From contig DHNM01000005.1 in assembly GCA_002409525.1 (NCBI GenBank), forward strand, positions 1 through 23,179: 23,179 nt of DNA, written 5' to 3'. The notes beneath the pieces were generated by a model. It searched no databases. It saw nothing but the letters and a program-made list of their open reading frames with translations, and was not told the origin of the DNA. This document shows positions 15,073 to 22,685 of this stretch, in pieces (within the stretch, counting starts at the first letter, position 1; the number at the start of each line of letters is the position of its first letter). The stretch is from Eubacterium sp. UBA5416. GTDB taxonomy: Bacteria; Bacillota; Clostridia; Lachnospirales; Lachnospiraceae. The position numbers were made by a program, and so were the translations under genes.

Positions 15073-16072
15073 ATTAAAAATTCTATATATCTTGAAGGAT
15101 CTCATGGAAAACAGTGATGAAGAGCATCTGCTGTCTTCCACGGAGCTGATGAGTGACCTGGAAAAGTATGGATTGTCTGCAGACCGGAAATCTGTCTACA
15201 ATGATATAGACACATTGAAAGACGCGGGTGTTGAGATTAACCAGAAGAAAGGAACAAATCCAGGCTATTATATCGCCGGCAGGGATTTTGAATTACCGGA
15301 GCTCAGGCTTCTGGTGGATGCTGTACAGTCTTCAAAGTTTATTACGAGCAAAAAATCAGATGAACTCATACATAAACTGGAAAAGCTAACTAGCAGATAT
15401 AATGCAGATCAGCTGGGCAGGAATGTATTCATCAGCAACAGACCCAAAGCGGGGAATGAAACAATCTATTACAATGTGGATTATATTCACACGGCCATTC
15501 TTAAAAATCGCAAGATTCAGTTTCAGTATACGGAATGGACGGTAGAGAAAAAACTGAAGCCGAGAAAAGAAGGATGTTTATATGTTGTCAGTCCCTGGGC
15601 GATGACGTGGAGTGATGAGAACTATTATCTGATTGCCCATGACCAGGAGAGTGATCAGATCAGGCATTACCGCGTGGATAAGATGCGGAAGACCGACGTT
15701 ATGGAATGCAAAAGGCTTGGAAAAGAACGCTTTGCTGATTTTGATCTAGCGGCATTTTCAAAGAAGACCTTTGGAATGTATGGAGGCAGGGATGAGGAGG
15801 TCACGCTTTCCTGCAGCAACAATCTGGCGGGAGTGATTATAAATCGTTTCGGGAACGACACGATGATGATACCGGATGGCGGGGAACATTTTCATGTACG
15901 GGTTCTGATTGCGGTCAGCCAGCAGTTTTTCGGATGGCTGGCCGGGATTGGAACGGATATTCAGATCCTGAAACCAGATGATGTGAAGCAGGAATATGTG
16001 GATTATCTGGCAAATATATTGCAGACCTATCAGACGGAGGCAACACAGACAGATACAGGAGAGGATTTATGA
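15053..16072 (+). CDS. WYL-domain transcriptional regulator
   Basis: The protein has 339 residues. An N-terminal winged helix (residues about 5-70, including TELMSDLEKYGLSADRKSVYNDIDTLKDAG) is followed by a WYL ligand-sensing domain (about 140-220, VVSPWAMTWSDENYYLIAHD and RHYRVDKM) and a C-terminal extension (WCX-like, ending QILKPDDVKQEYVDYLANIL). I take the ATG at 15053, which has GGAGG 5 bases upstream, rather than an in-frame TTG at 15041. Its stop overlaps the ATG of the MFS gene by 4 bases (ATGA), so the two are made together and the regulator probably controls this transporter. The ligand is unknown. Confidence 0.88.
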   Translation: MSVSPGKLKILYILKDLMENSDEEHLLSSTELMSDLEKYGLSADRKSVYNDIDTLKDAGVEINQKKGTNPGYYIAGRDFELPELRLLVDAVQSSKFITSKKSDELIHKLEKLTSRYNADQLGRNVFISNRPKAGNETIYYNVDYIHTAILKNRKIQFQYTEWTVEKKLKPRKEGCLYVVSPWAMTWSDENYYLIAHDQESDQIRHYRVDKMRKTDVMECKRLGKERFADFDLAAFSKKTFGMYGGRDEEVTLSCSNNLAGVIINRFGNDTMMIPDGGEHFHVRVLIAVSQQFFGWLAGIGTDIQILKPDDVKQEYVDYLANILQTYQTEATQTDTGEDL

Positions 16073-17241
16073 TACACTTACTTTTGGCAATTATTTATGT
16101 TGCTTTTGTCAGCCTGGGACTTCCGGATTCATTGCTTGGTTCAGCATGGCCGACGATGTATCCGGATCTTGGCGTACCTATATCCTATGCAGGAATCATT
16201 TCCATGATTATTGCACTTGGAACGGTAGTGTCCAGTCTGCAAAGCGATCGTGTTACACGTAAATTTGGAACTGGAAAGGTAACGGCGTTGAGTGTAGCCG
16301 CGACAGCAGTGGCTTTGTTTGGGTTTTCCGTCAGCCACTCTTTCTGGGCACTTTGTCTCTGGGCGATTCCCTATGGGCTGGGTGCCGGAAGTGTGGATGC
16401 CTCGCTGAATAATTATGTGGCACTTCACTATGCAAGCCGGCATATGAGCTGGCTTCATTGTATGTGGGGACTGGGTGCCTCTCTCGGACCTTACATTATG
16501 GGGTATGCACTTGCAGATGGTCATCTGTGGAATATGGGATACCGGATTATTGCGGTTCTTCAGATTGTTCTGTCTGTCATCCTTGTGATTAGCCTGCCGC
16601 TATGGAAAAATAGCAGCAGTACGCCATCAGAGGAGGGAAGCCAGGCATCGGAAAAGCCGCTTAAACTCGGAGAAATATTCAGAATACCCGGGGTAAGGGA
16701 AGTAATGCTTACGTTTTTCTGCTATTGTGCGATAGAGCAGACAACCGGGCTGTGGGCGAGCAGTTATCTTACTTTGAAATATGAAATGCCAAAAAGTACG
16801 GCTGCGGGTTTTGCCAGCCTGTTTTTCATAGGTATCACGGTCGGCCGTGCACTCAGCGGGTTTCTTACCATCAAGCTGAATGATGCAAAGATGGTTCGGC
16901 TGGGAGAGGGTATTGTACTTGCCGGAATTCTGATCCTTCTGCTGCCGTTAAATAAGAAAGCGGCAATGGCGGGGCTAGTCTTGATCGGGCTGGGATGTGC
17001 CCCGATTTATCCATGTATTATTCACGCGACACCGGAACATTTCGGCGCGGATAAATCTCAGGCAGTGATCGGGGTGCAGATGGCAAGCGCTTATGTGGGA
17101 ACGTGTCTGATGCCACCCCTGTTCGGGCTGATTGCGGATCATATCAGTGTAAGACTGTTTCCGTTTTATCTTCTGCCGATCCTGATTCTCATGTTTGTTA
17201 TGCATGAGACACTTTTAGTGAAGACCGCCAAAAAGAAGTGA
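16069..17241 (+). CDS. MFS transporter
   Basis: The protein has 390 residues and about 12 membrane helices, beginning with VAFVSLGLPDSLLGSAWP, which places it in the major facilitator superfamily near the FHS/sugar-transporter-like group seen in Firmicutes. The loop between helices 2 and 3 (SDRVTRKFGTGKV) carries the usual basic motif. GLGAGSVDASLNNYVA and WLHCMWGLGASLGP are typical of that group. The ATG overlaps the stop of the WYL regulator. The substrate is unknown; a sugar or a drug are both possible. Confidence 0.85.
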   Translation: MIHLLLAIIYVAFVSLGLPDSLLGSAWPTMYPDLGVPISYAGIISMIIALGTVVSSLQSDRVTRKFGTGKVTALSVAATAVALFGFSVSHSFWALCLWAIPYGLGAGSVDASLNNYVALHYASRHMSWLHCMWGLGASLGPYIMGYALADGHLWNMGYRIIAVLQIVLSVILVISLPLWKNSSSTPSEEGSQASEKPLKLGEIFRIPGVREVMLTFFCYCAIEQTTGLWASSYLTLKYEMPKSTAAGFASLFFIGITVGRALSGFLTIKLNDAKMVRLGEGIVLAGILILLLPLNKKAAMAGLVLIGLGCAPIYPCIIHATPEHFGADKSQAVIGVQMASAYVGTCLMPPLFGLIADHISVRLFPFYLLPILILMFVMHETLLVKTAKKK

Positions 17242-17266
17242 CAGCTTTCTTCAAAAATGATAATAT
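17238..17266 (+). promoter_or_regulatory. Possible promoter of the 17350 gene
   Basis: GTGACA (17238-17243) is separated by 17 bases from TAATAT (17261-17266). The -35 matches consensus at five positions and the -10 at four. It overlaps the MFS stop codon and would give a transcript that starts just before the stem-loop leader. Confidence 0.4.
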
Positions 17267-17276
17267 AATGATACCA

Positions 17277-17331
17277 GGGTCAAAAGGTCCTGCGTTTCAT
17301 GCCTGCATGAAAAAGCATGACCTTGGGACCC
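17277..17331 (+). other. Three-tier stem-loop in the leader of the 17350 gene
   Basis: GGGTC/GACCC (17277-17281 and 17327-17331), AAGGTC/GACCTT (17284-17289 and 17319-17324) and TTTCATG/CATGAAA (starting 17295 and 17306) stack into one extended hairpin. It ends 3 bases before AAAGGGAGG, the ribosome binding site. There is no T run, so it is not a standard terminator; it may be a regulatory leader or protein-binding site. Confidence 0.5.
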
Positions 17332-17349
17332 GTAAAGGGAGGCTAAAGT

Positions 17350-17757
17350 ATGGACAGAGAAGTACGAGAGGCTATAGCTGCAGGAGAAAGAGCTCTTGGA
17401 AGTTTAAAATATGCAAAAGATGATCTGAACAGTGCGAGATCATGGGGAATCGCAGATCTTCTGGGAGGAGGATCGGTCACAGGATTTATCAAGCATTCCA
17501 AGATGAATCATGCCGTTTCACATATGGAGGAGGCAAAGAGAGATCTGCGTGTCTTCCAAAGAGAACTACGCGATGTGACGGTAAATACAGATCTGAATCT
17601 GGAAGTTGGGGATTTTCTGACATTTGCGGATTTCTTTTTTGATGGGGTTGTAGCGGATTATCTGGTACAGTCAAAAATTGCCGATGCGAGAAAACAGGTG
17701 GATCGGGCAATTCGTCAGGTAAGCCAGATTGTTTCGAACCTTCGAAGACTGGGGTAA
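17350..17757 (+). CDS. Conserved helical protein of unknown function
   Basis: The protein has 135 residues, no signal peptide and no clear membrane helix. It is rich in long charged helices (VREAIAAGERALGSLKYAKDDL; SHMEEAKRDLRVFQRELRDV; SKIADARKQVDRAIRQVSQIVSNL) broken by a glycine-rich turn (ADLLGGGSVTGFIKHSK) and an aromatic patch (LTFADFFFDGVVADYLVQSK). I recognise the pattern from conserved hypothetical proteins of Firmicutes but know no function. AAAGGGAGG precedes the ATG. It lies 38 bases before an SGNH hydrolase and may be co-transcribed with it. Confidence 0.75.
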   Translation: MDREVREAIAAGERALGSLKYAKDDLNSARSWGIADLLGGGSVTGFIKHSKMNHAVSHMEEAKRDLRVFQRELRDVTVNTDLNLEVGDFLTFADFFFDGVVADYLVQSKIADARKQVDRAIRQVSQIVSNLRRLG

Positions 17758-17795
17758 AAGTAATTCAGAAACTATAAACAGGGAGGTAATGGAGA

Positions 17796-18404
17796 ATGAG
17801 CAGGGTGATTTTATTTCAGGGTGACAGTGTCACCGATGTTGATCGAAGAGCAGAAGGCGGAGATGGTCTGGGTAATGGATATCCAAAGATGATTGCAGAG
17901 CGTTTAAAAGAAGAAAAAGAGAATTCAATTGTATTGAACAGGGGAATATCAGGAAACCGAACCAGCGATCTGAAAGAACGCTGGACCAGGGATTGCATTG
18001 ATCTCAAACCTGATATACTGACAATATTAATTGGAATCAACGACTGCTGGAGAAAATACGACAGCAATGATGAGACACCTTTGGATGTATTTGTATCGAA
18101 TTATACAGAATTGCTGGATCGGGCAAAAACTGAGACAGATGCCCGCATTATCTTGATGGAGCCCTTTGTGCTTCCTTTCCCGGAAGACAGAAAAGAGTGG
18201 AGGGTAACGCTGGATCCATATATCCAGGCAGTGCGTCAGTTTGCGGTAAAATATCAGACAGGACTGGTAACACTGGATGGTATATTCGCCAAGGCAGCAG
18301 TACAAGAAGGATACACTGCACTGGCCGAAGATGGCGTGCATCCATCACTACTGGGACATCGACTGATTGCAGGATCGTGGCTGGAGGAATATCGGAGCAG
18401 ATAA
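17796..18404 (+). CDS. SGNH/GDSL-family hydrolase
   Basis: This protein of 202 residues is an esterase or acyl-hydrolase of the SGNH fold without a signal peptide, so probably cytoplasmic. The four blocks are present: GDS with nucleophile S11, the glycine of RGISGNR (about 53), the asparagine of GIND (82), and the catalytic D179 and H182 in DGVHPS. Relatives remove acetyl groups from sugars or hydrolyse lipid esters; the substrate here is not known. GGGAGG lies upstream of the ATG. The metallophosphoesterase gene follows after 7 bases. Confidence 0.9.
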   Translation: MSRVILFQGDSVTDVDRRAEGGDGLGNGYPKMIAERLKEEKENSIVLNRGISGNRTSDLKERWTRDCIDLKPDILTILIGINDCWRKYDSNDETPLDVFVSNYTELLDRAKTETDARIILMEPFVLPFPEDRKEWRVTLDPYIQAVRQFAVKYQTGLVTLDGIFAKAAVQEGYTALAEDGVHPSLLGHRLIAGSWLEEYRSR

Positions 18405-18411
18405 GGAGAAT

Positions 18412-19110
18412 ATGGCTTTATACGCAATTGGCGACTTCCATCTGGCGTTTTCTGTGGATAAACCCATGGATATGTTTGGGCCAGTTTGGATAGATCATGA
18501 AGAAAAAATAAGAAAATACTGGAACCGGCTGGTGACTGAGGATGATACTGTGGTAATAACCGGCGATCATTCCTGGGGACGAAACCTTGAGGAAGCAGGA
18601 GCTGATCTTGACTTTATTGCTGATCTGCCGGGAAGGAAGATCCTGCTTCGGGGCAATCATGACATGTTCTGGAATGCGAAAAAAACTGCGAAGTTAAATG
18701 AAGCATTTTTAGGAAGGCTTTCATTTCTTCAGAATAATTTCTATACGTATCGAGACTATGCGCTGGTTGGAACGAAAGGGTATTGTTACGAGGGTAAGGA
18801 CACATATAAGCACTTTCTGAAAATCAGGGATCGAGAGATCGGGCGCTTAAAAGTGTCATTTGAGGCGGCAAGAGATGCAGGATACCATAAGTTCATCATG
18901 TTCCTTCATTTCCCTCCTACGAGTATCGGGGAAGAGGAAAGTCCGTTCACGCAGATAGCCATGGATTATGGAGCTTCAAAAGTAATTTACTCTCACTGCC
19001 ATGGAAGAGAGCGGTTTGATGACAGCTTCAAAGGTTATGTTGATGGGATCGAGTATAAGTTAGTATCCGGTGATTATCTGAATTTTAAGCCAGAGCTGAT
19101 TTTACAATAA
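18412..19110 (+). CDS. Metallophosphoesterase
   Basis: The calcineurin-like phosphoesterase has 232 residues from the ATG at 18412. Its two-metal site is visible as GDFH (D8, H10), GDHSW (D52), GNHD (N82, H83, D84), LHFPP (H166) and SHCH (H195, H197). I preferred 18412 over a longer frame from 18367 because AAGGAGA precedes it and it begins exactly at the MALYAIGDFH core. It cleaves a phosphomonoester or phosphodiester, but the substrate is not clear. It is translated right after the SGNH hydrolase. Confidence 0.9.
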   Translation: MALYAIGDFHLAFSVDKPMDMFGPVWIDHEEKIRKYWNRLVTEDDTVVITGDHSWGRNLEEAGADLDFIADLPGRKILLRGNHDMFWNAKKTAKLNEAFLGRLSFLQNNFYTYRDYALVGTKGYCYEGKDTYKHFLKIRDREIGRLKVSFEAARDAGYHKFIMFLHFPPTSIGEEESPFTQIAMDYGASKVIYSHCHGRERFDDSFKGYVDGIEYKLVSGDYLNFKPELILQ

Positions 19111-19204
19111 ATATAGATAAAAGTTATAAAGGAACACCATAAAAGAAGTAGTGGAATAATCAGATTGAAAAGTATATATACTTCCGAAATAGTATTTTAT
19201 TTAT

Positions 19205-19285
19205 CGAAAAAATCCGTATGTTTATGTTTGCGCTGATGGATGCAGAATTCCAATAGCAGTTTAACATAAGCATGCGGATTTTTCG
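19205..19285. terminator. Very long hairpin between convergent genes, probable bidirectional terminator
   Basis: The left arm (19205-19228, beginning CGAAAAAATCCG) and right arm (19263-19285, ending CGGATTTTTCG) pair over about 23 bases with two G-U pairs and one bulged A, enclosing a 34-base loop. The A and T runs let it work on both strands, between the metallophosphoesterase and the TVP38 gene. Confidence 0.65.
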
Positions 19286-19298
19286 GCTTCGGTTTGAA

Positions 19299-19967
19299 TT
19301 ATGACTCGTGGTCCGAATCTGATTTTGACTTTGTCACTTTCTGATAAATGATAAATGCGACAAGTGTGATGGAAAAACTGATTACAAACGGCAGCAGAAA
19401 TCTTGCAGAAAGCGGATTCTCAATGGAGGTTCCGGCAAGTACATAGGGGATCATCTTAGGACTCAGGCCAAGGATCGATGCAATGATGTACTTGTTCCAC
19501 GGCATTTTGGTTCCCCCAAAGAACATACTGGTCAAACCTATGGGAAGCGGAGTGATTCGTGCGATAAAGCAGGTCGTCGTGGTGTTGTCCTGGTTTGACG
19601 TAAAGAACTTATTAGCTTTCTTATTCTTTTGCAGCATCTTTGTGACTTCTTCTGCACCAAGTTTTTTCCCGAGATAATAACTGATTGTAGTTTCACAGAA
19701 GATCCCGACTATGCTGATGATAATGCCCCACACAGGCGGAAATATAATGCCGATGGCAACACAGACAAGGATATTGGGAATTGCCATGATAACTGACCTG
19801 AGACAATAGAGTCCAATCAATGCCAGGGCTGCCAGAAATGGAGACGATGGCGTATAGTGAATGAGATCTTCAACGCTTAGATTCCGGATTTTCGGAATTA
19901 GAACAAGCGTGATTACTATAATAAAAGCTATAGTTAATTGTTTGCGATGTGAATAAAGCCAGCGCAT
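19299..19967 (-). CDS. TVP38/TMEM64-family (DedA-like) membrane protein
   Basis: The protein has 222 residues and about five membrane segments. The central FCETTISYYLGKKLG and the RITPLPIGLTSMFFGGTKMPWNKYIIAS region match the VTT domain of the TVP38/TMEM64 family, relatives of DedA and eukaryotic lipid scramblases. These are thought to move or flip lipids or to balance membrane homeostasis. A GGAGG lies 9 bases before the ATG at 19967, and a good promoter is found at 20041-20069. It stands alone and ends close to a strong terminator-like hairpin. Confidence 0.85.
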   Translation of the reverse strand: MRWLYSHRKQLTIAFIIVITLVLIPKIRNLSVEDLIHYTPSSPFLAALALIGLYCLRSVIMAIPNILVCVAIGIIFPPVWGIIISIVGIFCETTISYYLGKKLGAEEVTKMLQKNKKANKFFTSNQDNTTTTCFIARITPLPIGLTSMFFGGTKMPWNKYIIASILGLSPKMIPYVLAGTSIENPLSARFLLPFVISFSITLVAFIIYQKVTKSKSDSDHES

Positions 19968-20040
19968 AGGCAGAAGCCTCCCTCCTTGTTACTATGTAGC
20001 CATACGATGCTGAACTAATTGCCTCTAGTATCATAATAAT

Positions 20041-20069
20041 AGTATACTTGAATACCTGAAAAATATCAA
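20041..20069 (-). promoter_or_regulatory. Promoter of the TVP38 gene
   Basis: On the minus strand TTGATA (20064-20069) and TATACT (20041-20046) are 17 bases apart, with five of six matches in each, directed to the start at 19967. Confidence 0.7.
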
Positions 20070-20152
20070 TTGAAAAAATGTTAAGCAGAGAACAGAAAGA
20101 ACCAAACTCTTGTAAAGCTTGATTCCAACTGTATTTTTTTGCGTTTATAAAA

Positions 20153-20173
20153 CTTAACAAATTGTTTGTTAAG
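20153..20173. repeat. Perfect palindrome, possible operator
   Basis: CTTAACAAA (20153-20161) and TTTGTTAAG (20165-20173) are exact inverse complements around TTG. Half-sites run opposite to the clostridial Rex pattern, so it is not a standard Rex site. Confidence 0.6.
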
Positions 20174-20235
20174 TAAAAAATATGTGAAATGTGTACATTT
20201 ATTATCGAAAATACATAAAATAATTAAACAATATG

Positions 20236-20264
20236 TTGACAAATGTATAAATCAATGCTATATT
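20236..20264 (+). promoter_or_regulatory. Orphan consensus promoter facing the LacI gene 3' end
   Basis: TTGACA (20236-20241), a 17-base spacer and TATATT (20259-20264) form the best promoter in the window. Transcription would start near 20271 and run antisense into the LacI-family gene ending at 20335. No gene lies in this direction until 21323. Confidence 0.6.
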
Positions 20265-20334
20265 TCTTAATGAACAAATTACCGATTGTATGAATGAAGA
20301 TCAGAGATGTAAAGAAAACATAAGCATTTTTACA

Positions 20335-21255
20335 TTACTCTAAAGATGCTTTCAGAAGAATTCTGTTCTCGTTTTCGGCACTGTAGTCCAAAAGGAGCAT
20401 TTCATTTAGTATATTTGATGCAATAATTGCTTTCTCTTTATTTCGGACATAGAGTTTTTTAATATCACTGCGAATCAAGGAGGTATTTCCAAGACTTGAT
20501 ATGATCACAAAGGAATCACTGCGGAAGTATTGTTCCACCTGCATTCCCAGAATGTCACCGATGACGATGCCAGTCTGGTCCTTATGATTTCGCAGGAAGC
20601 ACGTCAGGTCCGACCCGGGTGTATTTATGAAGATATCCGTTGGCAAAAACCAGTCCAAAAACTGATTTCGTATAGGAATATTGCAGATATCCTCAAGAAT
20701 AAGGAATGGATATTCGTCATGCAGCATGTGTTTTGCCTGATTCACCAGATCAGAATAATCCGGATGTATTTTGCAGAATAAGGGATTGTTATTTTCACAG
20801 TCTAAAAAGAGTATCGGAATATAATAGTCTTTTGTGAACTGCTCTGTCACGGTGTCATCGGCGTCAATGATGAATAAAGCATCCGGATGATGTCTGGTAG
20901 TGAAGGATACATCTTCCGACAAGTTCTTGGAATTAATCAGGATTGTCTGAAATCCGGAAAGTTTTAACTGATTGCTCAGCTCCGAGGCGAGATCATAGAA
21001 CATCAGCTTTTTACTGGAACAGTTTTCCTCCTTCAGATTAACGATAATACCAACCAGACTGCGTTGGCTCTTCAGACGGGGTTTGCCGCTGGCATTAAGT
21101 TCATAATGAAGCCTGGTTGCAGTTTCCATAATCTTTAGACGAGTTTCATGACTGATTCTTTCTTTTTCGGAATGATTCAATACATAGGATACAGTGGCGA
21201 CAGAGACATTACAATCTCTTGCAATATCACGCATGGTGGTTTTATGGCTAGACAT
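20335..21255 (-). CDS. LacI-family transcriptional regulator
   Basis: The protein has 306 residues, somewhat shorter than the usual 330-340. The N-terminal helix-turn-helix is clear: MRDIARDCNVSVATVSYVLN at residues 8-27. The hinge, normally like NALARSL, reads NASGKPRLKSQ. The effector domain is recognisable (RSLVGIIV, HHPDALFIID, GIVIGDILGMQ) but diverged. It is divergent from the MalF-like gene with 67 bases between them, so it probably represses the sugar transport operon in response to the sugar. Two copies of ATAAGTAT (21254-21261 and 21283-21290) lie in the gap. Confidence 0.85.
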   Translation of the reverse strand: MSSHKTTMRDIARDCNVSVATVSYVLNHSEKERISHETRLKIMETATRLHYELNASGKPRLKSQRSLVGIIVNLKEENCSSKKLMFYDLASELSNQLKLSGFQTILINSKNLSEDVSFTTRHHPDALFIIDADDTVTEQFTKDYYIPILFLDCENNNPLFCKIHPDYSDLVNQAKHMLHDEYPFLILEDICNIPIRNQFLDWFLPTDIFINTPGSDLTCFLRNHKDQTGIVIGDILGMQVEQYFRSDSFVIISSLGNTSLIRSDIKKLYVRNKEKAIIASNILNEMLLLDYSAENENRILLKASLE

Positions 21256-21322
21256 AAGTATTCACATCCTTTGAGAGTTATTATAAGTATCTTAGCACAA
21301 AAAAGTAGACGGGGGTAATAAA

Positions 21323-22657
21323 ATGAAGAAAAAGTATAAGTCTTTGATTCTTTCAATTGTATTTTGGGGAAGTGGTCAGTTCTTTGTGAAAAAAGAAAGA
21401 CTGAAAGGAACGCTGCTATTTCTTGTGCAGGTGCTCTTATTTGGAATTGAACTGATTACGGGATATTGGTTTAATTTTTTTGCAGGCCAGATTGAACATT
21501 TTAAGCTTCGTCTCTATGGAGGCTTTTTTACAAAAGGAATCTGGGGTTTGTTTACTTTAGGTGAAGTTCAGGGAGCGGGAGGCGATAATTCAACAATACT
21601 AATGGTGAAAGGAATTATTGCTTTCATTATACTTGTCGGATTTGCAGTAGTCTATGTCTACAATCTGTATGACAGCCTAAAGCTATCTATATACCTTCCG
21701 GACAACGATGTGGGGCTTAAAAAAACCTCACGCGCTAAAGCAAAACGCAAGATGTTTCCTTATCTTGTACTGTCTCCATCGCTGATCATTATTATCTTTG
21801 TAGTTCTGATGCCAATTGTATTTTCAATTCTCACGGCTTTTACGAACTATGATACAAAACATCAGCCACCGGCAAATTTAATTGACTGGGTAGGATTTGA
21901 TAATTTTGTGAAACTTGTCCGTGTTCCAGTCTGGAGCAAGACATTTGGAGTGGTTCTGATCTGGAATGTTATATGGGCACTGGCTGCAACGCTCTCAACA
22001 TTCTTTATGGGCCTTTTACAGGCGATGATGCTTAATAGTAAATATGTGAAACACAAGTCATTTTTCCAGACAATTTATATACTGCCGTGGGCAATCCCCG
22101 GGATGATTTCGCTTTTGGTTTTTCGAAATCTGCTGAATGGACAGTTCAGTCCGGTGAATCAGATTTTGCTGAATGCCGGTCTGATATCGGAACGGATTCC
22201 ATTTCTTACGAATCCTGTTTTGGCAAAAATCTGTATTATAGGGGTAAATCTCTGGATGGGGTTCCCGACTTTTATGGTGATGATTCTTGGTGTACTGTCT
22301 AACCAGGACGTGAGCCTGTATGAGGCAGCACAGATTGACGGAGCCAACCGGATGCAGGTATTTGCTCATATAAAACTGCCTTTGCTTATGAGGGCAATGT
22401 CTCCGCTTCTTGTCATGAACCTGGCTGGAAACTTTAATAATTTCGGAGCTATATACTTCCTTACCAGCGGAGGACCTACAAATCCTAAACTGCAGTTTGC
22501 CGGAGATACGGATATTTTGATTTCATGGATATATAAACTAACTCTGGATCAGAGGATGTATAGTATGGCTGCGGTAATGAATATTCTGATCTTTATTTTT
22601 ATAGCAGCTGTTTCAATATGGAATTTCAGCAGAACAAATGCATTTCAGGAAATATAA
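21323..22657 (+). CDS. ABC sugar transporter permease, MalF-like
   Basis: The protein has 444 residues. About 140 N-terminal residues add extra helices (FWGSGQFFVKKERLKGTLLF; TILMVKGIIAFIILVGF) ahead of the core permease, as in MalF. The cytoplasmic EAA loop, EAAQIDGANRMQVFAHIKL at about 334-352, contacts the ATPase (MsmK/MalK type), which is often encoded elsewhere. It carries maltose-like or other oligosaccharides into the cell with a MalG-like partner. A GGGGG ribosome binding site precedes the ATG. No sugar-binding protein gene is seen in the window; it may follow the next gene. Confidence 0.9.
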   Translation: MKKKYKSLILSIVFWGSGQFFVKKERLKGTLLFLVQVLLFGIELITGYWFNFFAGQIEHFKLRLYGGFFTKGIWGLFTLGEVQGAGGDNSTILMVKGIIAFIILVGFAVVYVYNLYDSLKLSIYLPDNDVGLKKTSRAKAKRKMFPYLVLSPSLIIIIFVVLMPIVFSILTAFTNYDTKHQPPANLIDWVGFDNFVKLVRVPVWSKTFGVVLIWNVIWALAATLSTFFMGLLQAMMLNSKYVKHKSFFQTIYILPWAIPGMISLLVFRNLLNGQFSPVNQILLNAGLISERIPFLTNPVLAKICIIGVNLWMGFPTFMVMILGVLSNQDVSLYEAAQIDGANRMQVFAHIKLPLLMRAMSPLLVMNLAGNFNNFGAIYFLTSGGPTNPKLQFAGDTDILISWIYKLTLDQRMYSMAAVMNILIFIFIAAVSIWNFSRTNAFQEI

Positions 22658-22685
22658 GAATAATGAAATTGGGAGGCTAAACAGT

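Larger units (their letters stand above)
19968..20334. other. A+T-rich intergenic region of 367 bases with promoters and palindromes
   Basis: No convincing gene is seen. The region holds the minus-strand TVP38 promoter, a perfect palindrome at 20153-20173, a second one (AAATGT and ACATTT around GT) at 20187-20200, and a consensus plus-strand promoter at 20236-20264 with no gene after it. A short frame from 20290 (17 codons) lacks a ribosome binding site. Confidence 0.6.

Noticed and set aside
19870..20160. A 96-codon minus-strand frame overlapping the start of the TVP38 gene
   Set aside because: It overlaps the TVP38 start region in another frame, spans its promoter and shows no family pattern.
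20153..20173. Rex operator
   Set aside because: The half-sites TTAACAA and TTGTTAA are in the opposite order to the clostridial Rex consensus.
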